Below, in pieces: positions 33,001-46,255 of a DNA stretch of 63,781 nt. The position numbers and the translations under genes are program-made. The stretch covers positions 1 to 63,781 of the forward strand of contig JADNRX010000312.1 of the NCBI GenBank assembly GCA_015501595.1, in the 5' to 3' direction. The DNA is from Hymenopellis radicata (taxonomy: Eukaryota; Basidiomycota; Agaricomycetes; Agaricales; Physalacriaceae). The stretch's first letter is position 1. Every line of letters starts with the position of its first letter. Under the pieces are notes generated by a model. The model had not been told where the DNA came from. It made no database searches and worked only from the letters and a program-made list of their open reading frames with translations.

Positions 33001-36000
33001 TCAATGGTTACAGAACGCACAGCTGGTTCGCACGCCATCGTTCTCGTTTATGCTATCAGCGCTCAAAACATCAATTTTTCCCCGCGTCTCGCTGTACCGC
33101 CTCCCACACCTGACGCTATCCACGCCACCTCATGCCTTGAGCCAGAGGTCACGTCCCGTAGACGCGCCCACACGTACGTCATGTCTTGTACGTTGTGCAT
33201 CCGCAGCATACATCCTCGCGCCCGTCCTCCCAGACAACTAGATCTTCAGCGCACCGATCTACGCCTACCTCCTCTAGCACCCCCTCGGCGGGAGAATGCT
33301 CTTTGACTGACGCTGAGACTAAACCAGGAGAGTCTTTTTCCCGCCGTTTCGGACCTGATCAAGTCCTGGAGGGACCGTTGGATTTCGGGGGCTTGTCATG
33401 GCGGTCTAGTGGTGATGGGAACCAAGTTGGAAAACTTGTCCTGATGCCGGTGTCAACAATAAGACGGGCCTCAGATTCTGTTCCATTGTGCCGACGCTTC
33501 GTCGGCTTCTGTCAGGTACAACTGAAATACCCAATGAAGCGGAATCATCCCTGGGGAAGCTTTCTCAGCAAGCAAAGCCAAAGTCCGCTTCTCCTTATTA
33601 GCGCCCACTACAGACTACTTACAACGGAGCGTAGGCTTTAGAGTTCGCTACTGTCCTCCAGTTACTTCAACTCCATGGGCCGATATCCTTGAGGGTACGT
33701 CTACTCCGGACTATCCCACCGCCATTTTTTCAGTAACGCGTCGCAAACATATCTTCCAACACAATCACCTGATTCGCGTCCTCCCCTCCACGAGCCGTCG
33801 CCCAACTTGTTTCTCACCCGATCGTCAACCTCCCGCCGTCGGACATCCCTGACGCGTTGGTCGCCGCATTCGCGAGCTCGAGCCATCTCCTTTTATCGTT
33901 CTTTGATTTCGAACTCGATGCCGAATACCGGCCTTGCAGACATCCTATCCCAGCTCATCGGGAGGATGCACGACTTCACACCCTATGAAATCTATACGTT
34001 ATAGCAGACGACTATCTATGCCATCGCGCTTTCCCGCTTCTAAGACGGCATCACACCCAGCATTCAATGACTGGCATGACTTCCATCCGGACTATCTTCG
34101 TTGAAGCCCCACGCACACACTGAGGCGTCCGAGCTGCTCTATATCATGTATTGCGGGGCCTTCCCATCGATCCAGTAATAAGAAGAGCAGACCGAGCCCG
34201 ATGGGGAACGTAGTATAAGGTCACAAACCAATGTCTCCTTTTACTTACAAATTAATTGAGAGGTAGCAGTACAAAGCGTTATATAGTCTTCTTCTTCCTA
34301 TCGGTCTTTCGCGACACATGTTTTATTGCGTTGTTTGATTGCTATAGGCTCCAAGCTTATTCGCGCAAGAGCAATTGATCGGCCCGACCTGAACTTTGAC
34401 TACGACCGCGCTGAGCTTGTAGGATCTCCCACTTTCTTCCTTCCCTTCCCCCACATGGACTATTTCTGCCACTACGAATACGATATCGGCGTTTTCAGAT
34501 GTCTCTTCGACGTCATCTAGTCGCTCTCGTCGGGATTGCCAGCCTATCATCGTGTCCGTCGGGTGGGTATCTTCCCATCATCAAGTTGGACTTGGACTCC
34601 TCGTTTGGCACGCTTACTAGGATGTCGGGACGTCGGGATTATACTGTTCAATGTCTCTCGCTACCACCTATGGGATCGTCCCGTGCCAATTGCGTCGACC
34701 TGCCGTCCGGACCCGCCCTTCATCCTGGGGCAACGCCAGTCAGCGTCGGTGGCTGCGACGGCGCTCACGAGTCATGGTACGTTGAATTTCTGGTTTGAAT
34801 ACATCGGCTAATCTAATAACTTACCTCCCCTCAGATCTAGTACTATCAATTACTTAGCCACCTTCGTTCAGTCGCGCGTTCACTCACATCGGCCTCCCTT
34901 GTAACGTTCCCGTGGATGGGACTTACCTTGATAACGTCAACACCACTCAACATCTTGATTCTCGCTCGACGAGTTCTTGAAGGTATGTGATCTTTTCGTT
35001 GAACCGAGCCTGACTGATGGCGACTCATACGTGTCTCTAGTTCCTTCGTCACCATCAAGACCTCGATGCTGTTGGGCTTGACCTTGTCAACCTCGTGTCC
35101 CGTTAGGTAGTCGCCCTGCTTCTGCCTTTCAGGTAGACCTCTAATACTCCCGCTTGTGTACTTGCCGAAGTCAGTCTCTTCGGTGTCGTCTTGTTCCCTC
35201 ATTGATGTCTGCTATCTCGGGCAGATATCGACCTCACCACTTAGCTCCAACTGTAAGTCCTCGACGCCGTCATGTTCTTCAACATCGTCGACTAACTCGG
35301 CCTCAGCTTCGACTTTGATGACAAGAAAGGCCTTTGGTTTACCTCAATGCTGCCTCTGTTTTATCGATTGTCTTACATGCCGTTCCACATTGACTAAGTT
35401 GTCAACAGCCTCTACGCATTGAACGGACTTGATATTGTTCGACGCTGCCTTCAACTTGAATAATGGATACGTCAACGAGTCCCCCCCACTTGTCTTGTTT
35501 CGAAGTATTGACAAGCATTTACCAGGTCTTGATAGTCGACCAATATGTCGCGTTGCTCTTCAGCCTCAATATTGTTGACCGATCTATTTTCAAATGGACT
35601 CGTCGTTGTTGAACACCGTCGACGCTGTCGTCTCCATCGGTTACTCTTTTTCTTCTCGTTAGCGATGGATTTGACGACAGCTTATAGAATATTAGATTGT
35701 GTCAAGTTTGGTGTCGGCCCAATACACCACCTGCAGTTAGCGTCTGTAAAGCATAACTGAGAGGAGGCACGTCTGTGGCTGTGAAGCCTGGTGGGCAGAA
35801 TTTGACCACTGATGTCATCCGTTTGCTGAAACTAAGCCAATAGATGCCTGCCGGTCATCTGGAACCTGTCTCACCGCCTCTCCCTCTCCCTCTCTCTCTC
35901 TCGCGCGCGCCCGCCAGTCTGTATACATACACCAACCGCCATTTTATATCGCAATTATTGTTTGACTCCCGATCGACGATTCGTATCCAAACAGTTGACT

Positions 36001-36069
36001 TTGCGTCGACGATTTCAGCATCTACGGTTGACTCTGCGTCGATTCTCTACAAAGCCAAATACGTGAAAA
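33001..36069. other. Long stretch without a supported gene
   Basis: Holds possible 3' exons of the transcription-factor gene (to about 33640), the WxDFxPDYLR-like fragment at 34069-34116, and a minus-strand zone at 34850-35440 with unbroken acidic text (LVIKVEAEAELVDDVEEHDG, then YLTGHEVDKVKPNSIEVL). That zone could be a gene remnant I cannot name. The dispersed repeat copy 2 lies at 35785-35870, and a CT-rich tract at 35876-35910 leads to the next gene. Confidence 0.35.
35785..35870 (-). repeat. Dispersed short repeat, copy 2
   Basis: Reverse complement of the 26819-26905 sequence. Its core reads TGACATCA in place of TGACGTCA. It lies about 200 bp before the start of the chromodomain gene. 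Confidence 0.65.
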
Positions 36070-39000
36070 ATGTCAAGCACCCCCGACATCGACTTCGGTA
36101 CGACATAATTTCTTCCGAATTCAATTCCTTTAATGATGAGCAGATGCATATGTACGATTTGATTCGGAACCCTCGTTTCGTGCGGAAACCCCAGCGGATT
36201 CGGAGTCGGCCGAGAGCCCAACCGTACCGGTACCTACAGCCTCAGATAAAGAACCGGCAGCATCATCATCTACCGCTATTGATCAAAATACCATGCAAGT
36301 CATGGACAAGGCCCTTATGTTGATAGAGCGGCCGGGTACGTCTGTCATTTCGCATAATTATACATAACACCGATGCTTGCTTAGAATTCGCGAAGCCGTT
36401 GTATCGTATCAATGCCGCGCCCTCTCGCCCATATGTCGATAATAAATCTTGGCATCATCCCTTCAACGCTGCAGGACAATCAACGTGGGCACATTACGCT
36501 CCCGTTCTAAATCCAAACCCGTCTACCACATCGCCGCCCCATCCCAAGCTCTCCTTTCCGTCCGCACCCAGTTACACACTACTCACCAACGACTGGCGGT
36601 TCCGACAAGGATGCGCATACTACGCGCCTTATTATACGGCGAGCAAAGTCAAGGATAGGACGAGGATTTTGGCCACCGTTAATCCTCCCGGAGTTAATCC
36701 ACATTTTTCTAATGGCACATTTGAAAATACGCCTATTGACGGAATGGTTCAGATGCCTCTAGGTATCCCGTTTGGTGTAGCTCTCGATGACGATTTGGCG
36801 AGATGGGTCACCGTCGCCTGCGCCCACAGCCTCGAAAGTCTAAAAGCCGTCATGGATGCGGCTACGTTCACTCGAGTTGAGAGTTTGTCCAGTCGCCTTT
36901 GGGACATCACTTGGGGTGCAGGCGGGCGCACCCCGATATATATGCTCCCAGGCCTTATACGCAATAATCGCTCCAGCAAAGCGCCTCCGGGAGGCGGCCC
37001 AGACGGCTCCTATAATCTCGCGTCCACCCTGGAAAATCGCGGAGATGGCCTAACCGTTCCCGCTGTTCAAGCGTCTTCCCTCGAGGCGCGTAATACGATT
37101 GGGGAGACACTGGAGATCATTAGCGAACTCTACTCTGAAGTTATGACTTATTCTATTAGCAACGAGGAGAGCTCGCTTACGACTTTCCGTGATATCGATA
37201 TGAACGTATTCTCGATCGGACGACCGTATCCAGGACCAACTAGCGTCCAGCAGAATGTTTCTTCCGCGTCCAAGGGCGGCGGCCTGGCGGAATTCATTGG
37301 CAAGATTCAAGGCCAATGGCATGCCGATGTCCACGACCATCACGCTCGTTGGACATTGCTTATTCTTTTATTCCGTCTGCCTCCCGGTAAATAAAGTTTC
37401 ACGTGTATTTGTGTTAACGTAGCTCAATAAACACTCAGGCAGTGACATGGGAGCCTTCCTACTAGCCCGGCCGGCCTATATGTTCGGCAGAAGATTCAAC
37501 CCAATGGACAGTTGCTTTTGTTTTTGGTCTTTAAAGGGAACGACCTGCATTCCGGAACAGCCCCTTCGGTCAATCAGGAGATTAAGGCAGCCTTTCTCGA
37601 TGAACTCGCGAAGAGGTATAACAACTCGGGCGATCAAAACCGATGCGGCTTTGTTGGTTATCCAAACGCTGCATCTGTGGATCGTTCTGTGCCGCTCGCA
37701 GCGACCGCACCCACCGGGCTCGGCAACGATTCCGTCCTCAGAGATGGAAGAGATGAAGCGATTCATAACTACGCCCAGGACGGAATTCCCGCTCTAGGAA
37801 ACACTACTTCCCATATGACGCGACTTCTGTGGGAGGACTATGCTCGCAGCTGGAACTCCTGCGTGCAGTATAACATCCGACTCCCCGAATTCCATACACA
37901 ATTTCAGTTATTAAAGGAAGAGACGATCGTAACAATCCAGCCCCCACCCCTTCACCCCATTCGCGATTTCTATTACATTCGAAAAATGCGCGAAGCGTAC
38001 AAGCGTTTCCATCTCGACAGCGATGAATATTACATGCGGATCGACAAGGCCAGTTATCATTCCGTTACAGATCCCATACTACAACTCCTGCGTGAAGAAG
38101 CTGCAAGCACATCCACATCGACATCCCCTACAGCGGACAATACTCGAATGACATCAGCACCAGACAAGGAGTCTCCGTTCACAGCGGCGCCCGTTTGCCT
38201 CTGAATAAACGTAAGCGCGGCTTCAACGCGATGGACGAATCGACAGAGGAGGACGTCGGTCAGAATGAAGAGGAGTATTCACCCCGACAAGCTCGAAAAA
38301 AACCACGCCGTCAACCCAACCCCGCATCAGATGAATTACCTGGCCTTTCGCAGCCTGATGACGTCTCCCCAACACAATCAGTCGAGCCAGCGACAGATGA
38401 GATGGAGGTAGACCATGAAGATGATGAGGCGGACGATTCACAAGGCGACAAAAGCAACAGTCACGCTGGAGATGATGAGAACGACAGCGACATCGAGGAC
38501 GATGCGGAAAAATTTGTTATTTCGCGAGTGTTACGAATTGTACGCATTTCCTTTATCTTATTTTCCCGACAATACAATTGAAGCATCGGCGTAGGAGGAG
38601 AGCGAATGTCTCGTCAGATGGCGTGGCTACGACTCGAAATCAGATTCTATGATTCCTAAGCGTGATGTCAGGTTCGTTGCCGTGTTATACTTCAGTTCAC
38701 GTCGGACAGCTCACGTTTGACGTTGATCTTAGCGAGGTTCTCATGCAAGAATATCGCGACACCCTCGACCCCGATAATCGCACGAGTCTTGAAAGTCTGC
38801 TGAACAAATCCAGCACATGCTATCGCGCTCTAGGCGCGCTACTTGATGCAGAATCACTGGCCGTTCAACGCAATGCGATCGTCAACCTTCATAATGACCT
38901 TCGAAACCAGCGACAGCCAGCATCAGCGGACTTTCTAGACCTTCCAGTATTGTCAACCTTTCCCCTCACTTTGCAAACGACCACAAAGATGGTTGAAGAC

Positions 39001-41108
39001 GCTGATTATCGAATCAACAATGCGTTGGGCCTTCGCGTCCTAGACACGCTGATCCTAGCATGTCAAATGCCAGAAAAAGCTCGACGCGCGGAAAGAGAAC
39101 TCGATGTCATACGCCGAGCGATCCAACACATATCCTGTCGGTCCTTCCTTTTCATTTATCATTGGCAAGTTGACTATGGCATCGATCTCGCATCGATGCT
39201 GTTCGCTCTCGGAGAAGATGCATTGCAGAGCCAATACCCCTCCTTCGCCGCTCTAACCAACGCCATCCGTCGCTTCGTTGGTGACATTCGTGATCATGAG
39301 CCCCAAAGGACAACATTCACTGTGGAGGCAGCCCTCGTCCCGGAGCCTCTTCGTTTACCCCATCATTCATCGTTTTCCCTATACATTCAAAAAGTTTCCG
39401 ACCTGAAGCTAAAGAAGGGGGACGCGCAGTTCACGCCCGCTTGTGTACGTATCTTCGTCCACTTCATAGCATTCAACATTCTGGCGTATGCGCTCAAAGA
39501 GGTTGATCAACGAGCAAATCGGCGAAACGACGATAACTCGAACCTCGCAGCAGTGTATGACCGCTGTCTGATCAGGGGAGCTATATTGGATTGCCTGCTT
39601 GATGCCGTCGACGATGATGGCATATTCTGCGCAGACGGCGTGAAAGACGTTCTCGAAACGCCCTGGATGGTGTTGAAATCTTATCATCATTGCGACAAGT
39701 TTGCCGAAAAACTAAGGGACACCCCTACAGCTCATCTACGGGATTTCTTTCGTTGGCTAAAGCTCCATCCAGACGGCGTTGACATCCAAAATCATTCCAT
39801 TCATATGGGCGATGCTGTACGTGGATGCATGCAGGTCTTGGGAAGTTCTCTTTACCGAAGATCCTAGCGAGACGTGCAAAACAGAACAAATCATCTCAAC
39901 CGCTCAAAGTTCGTCTAGTTGATGGCGACGTCGTCACTGTTGACTCGAAGGCTCCGCTTGCAGCCATATTCCCTCGACGCGATATGCCGGAATTCGGATG
40001 CTTGAGCATCATCCTAGTTGAAGTCCTTGCCTATCTTCGTAACGACGCCAGACGCGTCGACACACTTCGCATTGAAGATCTTCGACCGGTTCTTCTTGGT
40101 CGTAACCCGATAACGACGTCCAAAATGAACATTGTCCCTGATTACTTCAATCCGTGCCGAGCTCGCAACAACATGCATACCTTGTTCTGCGAGCGCCTCG
40201 AGGGGAGAGCGGTCACGTCCGAACACGGCCTATCAAATATTCTCCTCTTTCTTGGCACCGGCCAAGGCGGCCCGACCTCGGGCTTCGTCAAAGATCATTT
40301 GCAGGAATGGATCACCTCCGCCGCTACTTGTACTCAGATATTCGAGAGTGCGCGCGCCAGATTCGCGCTGGAGGAAAAGGCGAGGGGACGGCCTCAGCAA
40401 TTCTCGAACGGAAACTGCTGGGGAACACGATTCTGCTCACAGCTATCGTTGATGGACACCAAGGAGGAGAAGCAGATCGATATTGCTGCCCGATGCGAGG
40501 AATTCTTCTCCCAAAAAGTTAAAGACTTGTGGCGAAAGTTTCTGGAAGGTGCGTCCATGTGGAACGTTGGAATGACGTCCATCGGAAAACGGAATGCTCG
40601 GGACCTGCCAACATTCTCAAAGGCACTGGAGTTAGCCGATAAATGTGGCGTCCGTGGCTTTGGCGAGGACGGGTTGACGAACCTTCAGCTAGCGAACTCG
40701 CTCGCGTTACTCGGCCTTTGTCAACAACCGACTATTGAAGAGATGGGTCATCAGGTGTTTAGAATCAAGAAGGGCGCACTGGTCGGCCTACGCCTGCTTG
40801 GCCTCGACGAAGCCTCCGCAAATAATGAGGCTTGCGTTATCAAGGCATTCCGCTGTGTTCATACCTTCATGGATCAGCATTTCTGCCAGGAAGACAAGGA
40901 CGCTCTGCGTTTCGGCACCATCTTCTCCGAAAACTTCCTCTGCAAACTTAAACGCTGGGCACGTCTATTCTTCAAGCTGCGAACGTTGAACAAGGAACGG
41001 CTGAAGGGTGCTATTTATGGAGCGGACTTTTGGAAGATGGGATATCCATTACCACTGTATGTTTTGGATCGGAAGGTGCTTGAGAAGGCGATGTATAAAT
41101 ACTGTTAA
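36070..41108 (+). pseudogene. Putative 2OG-Fe(II) dioxygenase-chromodomain protein, frame-interrupted
   Basis: Exons 36070-36097, 36144-36335, 36385-37386 and the start of the next at 37439 join in phase. The protein begins MSSTPDIDF then DAYVRFDSEPSFRAETP, with a disordered acidic stretch. Before 37386 comes WHADVHDHHARWTLLILLF (HxD at codons 37320 and 37326) and after it GSDMGAFLLARP, then, one frame over, LLLFLVFKGNDLHSGTAP (distal His codon 37548). HxD, a strand, GxF...GxYV and F.G..LH.GTAP form the usual core of 2-oxoglutarate/Fe(II) dioxygenases of TET/JBP type. A basic patch NKRKRG and an acidic linker follow, then a chromodomain split by an intron (38540-38594): FVISRVLRI and ECLVRWRGYDSKSD. 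A helical region of about 800 residues to 41108 is unrecognised. Frame breaks lie at about 37468-37476, 38187-38193 and 39830-39860. The role as a chromatin or nucleic-acid modifier is inferred. Confidence 0.55.
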
Positions 41109-43721
41109 TAGGATTCGAACATTCCTTTGCACATCGCATCTTTGTACTCCCTTAAGTACGTCCGCCGGACAAACAGCAGAGTCATCGCCGCAACAGCAAG
41201 AAAAACTGCACACCAATATTCGATCGGCTAGCTACATATCTGTTCTAGAGAAAGACAGCCGTGAAGACCATGTCGACATAATACACAGCGGCACCCTGCC
41301 TTCGCAATAGCACCTAAAAAAAACTTACAGATTATCACCAAAGAAGACGAGCGCCGATGCATAGACAGACATACCACGAGTCAACGACGCATTACATCTG
41401 AAGAGTAACCTATACCCGTGCCGTCGTCTCCGGTGTCCGAGTCCTCGCTATAGTCGCCAACGTCCGCTGTAGTGCTTTTATTCGCATAGTGACCATCGTC
41501 CCGGGCGCCGTGGTCATCGTCGTCTGGTATGGTTGTTGTTCCGCATGTGGTATCATCCGCCCTGTAGAATCGTCATCCCAAGTGGCTGTCGCTGTCTGCT
41601 ATGACGTTGACCTCCCCAATGCTATCGCTGTACTGTCATCCGCACTATGGGATCATCGTCCTAAGTGATTGTTATCGTTCGTTGGGCCTTCACCATGGTT
41701 GTATTAGTCTGAATGTGTGTCCTATGTCTGGACGCACGTTAGCTAGATACAATAGAGATAGCGGGGGAAAAAAAAGCGCCTTGCTCGTGTCGTACCCCCT
41801 GACAATGCCTGCGCATCGAGTAGTAGAACATCACGCGAATCCCCATACCCAGGACGCCGTCGAACAGCCTCCAATACCCAGAAGCGTCGCAGCCCCGTCC
41901 CAGAGACTGACACGTTCACACCATACTCGTCGTGGGAGCAGAGCATGATCAACCTGGCCGTGCTTCGTCTTGCTGGGAGTCCTAGTGCCCTTGCTGCTGG
42001 CCTTGCTCACCAGTTTGACGATATTGCTAGTGAACTTTGATTCGTGCTAGACGGTTTCGAGTTGGACTTGGACTCCGACAACGGTCCGTCGCGGCTTTCG
42101 AGCATCGAGCGCGCGATTCGGTAGACATCGCAGAGGTAGTTACAGTGCGTGCGCGAACCGGGAATCCGCCTTGGGACGCCTACTGCAATCAGTTCCAGTC
42201 AGGCAACAACATCAAATCCACATATATACAGAGCAAGTACTACGACGCATGAGCATTCAGACATAGATAGAATAGGCGCCATACCAATAATAATGATTCC
42301 AGGGTACGCTTGACCTTGTACACAGAAGAGCCTGACGAGGTGATCAAAGATCAGTAATTTGGTCACTCGTAAGCGACTTTACCTTGCGCTCTTCGACTGC
42401 GCTGAAGCTTGATTCCCGTTAATCATTGTAAGAGACGCCATGAGACGACGGTCGCTGACGACGTGGTTGTTGTAGTGGTAAGAGGCGAAGAAAACGACCA
42501 GCATCAGCGGTGATGGCAGCCTGACTGTACCAATCTTATAGGCTTGAGATCGAAAGACTGACGCGTCCATTCACGCTGAATGAGTGGGCTAGAAAAGGAC
42601 ATTGTGAGTACTGAAAACTCTGACAAATCCATATAACACACAAGTGAATACGAATGTGGGCAGTGCTAGGCCGCACGCTCCCGTCAATGACACTTGTCGT
42701 CGTCGTCGTCGTGATGGGCAAAGCCCGACTCCTGAATTTATTTTCATCGATATCTTTCCTCCGCGCTACCACAGTCCACGGATGCTCATTTTGCGCAACG
42801 AAGAGGCAGCGCAACAAATAAATGGGAAAACAATGAATGGACCGGCAATCGATGAGTATGAGGATGGTGGTGCGCTGCTAAGCCGAAAAAAAAAACTGGC
42901 CCTGTTCGTCAAGGCACATTATGCTACGACGGCCCGGTACACTTTGGTACTGATCGAAGCGGCCCGTGAGGCCGATCCACAGACCGGAGTTGATTTTGAC
43001 GCCTCGTTTTTCACCATCATCTTTTTTTTTGCCAACGTTGAGAGCGAATCCCTGTATTTATTTTGTTTCGCGTGTCAGCAGGCGCGCTATCCTCCACATC
43101 CGCAATGATGTCAATTTGGTCAGACCAAACGTCGCAATGGGGAATGACAATGAACTTGCCGCAGACTACGACAACTACGACACTGTGGCCCACTATGTCT
43201 GGGGAAAGGTATACCTGTAGGGCTATTCGCTTCACGATTAAGCTATCCCCCGCTGAAGCGACAAGTACACTGATATCTGCTAGCCGTCGAATGTAGGTCC
43301 CCTATTAGCTATTCGGTCGCTGAAGCTTGCCCTAAGCAATAAGTCCTTAGCGGCCCTGCAGGCAATGAAGATATAGCAAACGATATGCTGATGCTAAAGC
43401 CCAAGATGAAAAGCTGCCATCTGAACATGATCGCTGTTGGTTAGTGTTCCGGTCTTGCGGGTAACGAAACGCCCAATCCTAGGAAAACCTTACCCCGCGC
43501 GGCAAAGGGTACATTTTGGCCTATTGTACGTATCACTGCCCTTATCAGCACTCGTGAATTCTAAACTCAATACTGTCTCATCAGACTATCATCCACGTCA
43601 ACTCTCTCGCCATTATCGGCCTGCTTGTACCCTACACCGAGCTACGTACAAGTTACTAGAGACCCGGCAGATGACTCCAAAACAGAAAAACATGTTAACA
43701 AAACACATAAATAAAATACAA
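41109..43721. other. Stretch without a supported gene
   Basis: Frames here are short, in mixed phases and without family motifs. The longest plus-strand frames (41601-41948, 42644-43108) are low-complexity or stop in AT-rich text. I see only scattered short homopolymers and no terminal repeats. Confidence 0.35.
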
Positions 43722-44950
43722 TTACAACAGAATCTTCCTAAGATGGGTACATGCACGGCGTCTCCCCCTCCAGTGGAAACAGGTATTGCAGTGTATGTGT
43801 CCCATGACAACTCTCGCCATCCGCCTCTTTGTTAAGTCTGGTTGATCAACATCGGTAAGGACGCGCATGGCGTGTTCGAGATCAGAGTCAGTCCTGAAGA
43901 ATAACAGTCCCTTAATATATAGCCGTCATAGCTCTCCGCTAACGTACCAGTCGTGCATAGGACAGAATGCCCATCTCGAAAGAGCGACATCCATACAGAA
44001 ATAACGCGCCATTCGATCTCTTCTGAAGATCGAACAGTGCAAGCGAACATGAGAATCAGATTCATGTAAGAACGCGGACCACGATTGCGCGAGCGGGCGT
44101 TGGTTTTCTTCTGCATCATCATTGACAAGCTGCTGTACCCAACACGCCTTGTCGCCCACTACTCGAATTCTTGAAAGTTTCAGAGACTCCAGGTTTGACA
44201 AGTCATCTGGATCGCTGATTACCGGCCAACCGCGCGCAGCATATTTCTCTCTACCCGCTACGTCGTTAATCGATTGTCCATTGACGGGAACGTTGATTCG
44301 CATTTTAAACGTAAAAGCAGGGTAACATGACACAGCGAATCGTGCGTCAATATAGTTTATAACGACAGCTTCAGAAGTGAAAATGATCAAGTTTTCGTCG
44401 AGATCTATGAACACTAAACTTACTTGAGTGATGAGTAATGAGTGCAGCGGCCGGACATGAATTGACAACGATTACTTGAACGCTTTCATTGTCCGTCTCG
44501 TGGACGTAGTTAAACACTTCGAGAATAGCAGGACCAAGGTATGGCCGGACCGGATTGCCGTCATTGTCAACAAGTTCGTCATCAATCGTATCCGGGGTTT
44601 GCCACGGCAGAGGCTGGAAGTGATATCCTTGAGAAAGGAGAAAAACATTGAACACGGTGATTCCCCAAGGCGTGACGTAAACGTCGAGGTCGTGCACCTG
44701 GTCGCGGCTGATGTTGCGCGTGAAATATGCTAGCGCCACAGAACCAGAAACGTAGGCACCTGTGAGTCGCAGCGCCTGCATAAAAGTGGGAACGGCATCA
44801 TGAAAAAAAGGTCGAAAAATAAGGTCGATGGCTGGATGCAGTCGAATATAATGCTCAACAGTCGTTTGAGCTGAATGACAGGCTTGTTTGAAAGACCACA
44901 AATCGTAAGCGCTTAGCCACTGTAAGACACCGCTTTCGAATATGTCCTGC
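43722..44950 (-). CDS. NTase-like family protein A
   Basis: Divergent paralogue of genes B and C. The first exon seen begins after an acceptor near 44950 (FESGVLQWLSAYDLWSFKQA) and contains AYVSGSVALAYFTRNISRDQ, VHDLDVYVTPWGITVFN, LGPAILEVFNYVHETDNESV and QVIVVNSCPAAALITHHSS. An intron GTAAGT...CTGAAG leads to AVVINYIDARFAVSCYPAFT, AGREKYAARGWPVISDPDDL and VVGDKACWVQ. A second intron, GTACGT...TTCAG, leads to a last exon rich in Cys/His (GHIHCNTCFHWRG) with a stop at 43724-43722. The GS followed by DLDV resembles the nucleotide-binding and metal-binding motifs of the nucleotidyltransferase fold. The 5' end lies upstream and was not resolved. No frame break was seen. Confidence 0.55.
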
Positions 44951-44999
44951 CTATTTTAGGCCATCAACGAATTAGGTTCGACCCGGCATAAGTGTTCTC

Positions 45000-45396
45000 A
45001 CCAAAAAGCATTCCCACAGTAGGTGAATGATGGCCAGACAAGTTGACACATACAGGAGCATATGGGCATCATTAAACTTCAAGAGTAAGTGAGAGAGAGT
45101 GTTTCAAACATGCACGTGCTCGAAGCGATCTCATATATATGTGTGCACTCACAAACACAACCAGCCGCACATCTTACAGACGTCAAGCACAGAAATGACT
45201 AAATAACGGTGAAAATCACACAACATCAACTATCGTACACGAAAGAACATACAGAATACAAGTTATGAACAGAGAAAAGCATATGATATCGACAACTCTA
45301 CACGGCGCGGTCCCTAAACCTTCTTACTTTCCTACACAAAAATATCTGCACCGTCGCCGTTAGTAACCTGGCTTTGCGGGACAGGCATAATGGCCT
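45000..45396. other. Intergenic spacer, no gene seen
   Basis: Spacer between genes A and B, AT-rich. It may hold the first exon of gene A, which I could not place. Confidence 0.35.
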
Positions 45397-46255
45397 TCAA
45401 CATCCCGATAAACCCAGATCCTTCAACCTCTGTAAAACAAATGGACAAACCGTTCGCGACGGTCGCATAACGTAGTTGTAGCAGTTCTCGGTGTGGTGAT
45501 GTGTTCTGATGTCGATTGCAAGACGACGAACGTCGGCGGCAGAAACGCCCATCTTGTCCAAGACCTTCATGGTCTTCCGGAACTTATGATCATTCCTGCC
45601 AGTGATATTAGGCTTTGACTTAGCATACAAACACATTAGGGCGTACCACCAAGTAGGCGCGTACCGAATCCAAGCAGCAATACCAGGCCCAACACACCAA
45701 CAACGAGACATGCCTTGATACTTAACGCGACTGCAATCCAATGAGTGCATCAATGCGATGAAGTTACTGTAGACAAACACCAACTATGCCCAGCAAACGG
45801 CCCAGGCTCCGCGTGAGGACCGGAGTGTCCATGGATCCAGCATGTTTTGCTGCTCAATACGCGAAGCATGTCAGGATAGATAGACGACGCTAGCTGGGGT
45901 GCGCGCGCATCTGCCAATGGCCAGCCACGATCGACGTATTTATCGCGAGCATCAACTTCACGAGCTGTCGTTCTGTAGCTCCCGATGTTGACATGGCGAA
46001 CGAAACTGGCCTTGGGGTATAACGAGATCGCATTAGTTCCACCAACGAAGTTCATCACGATAGCTATCAGGACGTGAGCAATAATTCATGCCCTAGAAAT
46101 CGATAACGCAACTTGAATGAAACGCAAGCACCGCGTCGACAACGCCATACTTGACAGCAATAATCTGAACTGTCTTCCCCTGTCATTGATGAAGTCGAAC
46201 ACATCGATAATGCTTGCAGACAAGTAGATGTTGTTCCCGCCTGGGTAATCGTTGG

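Noticed and set aside
34850..35440. Retrotransposon gag/pol remnant on the minus strand
   Set aside because: The acidic text is coding-like, but no protease, reverse transcriptase, zinc knuckle or long terminal repeat was found.
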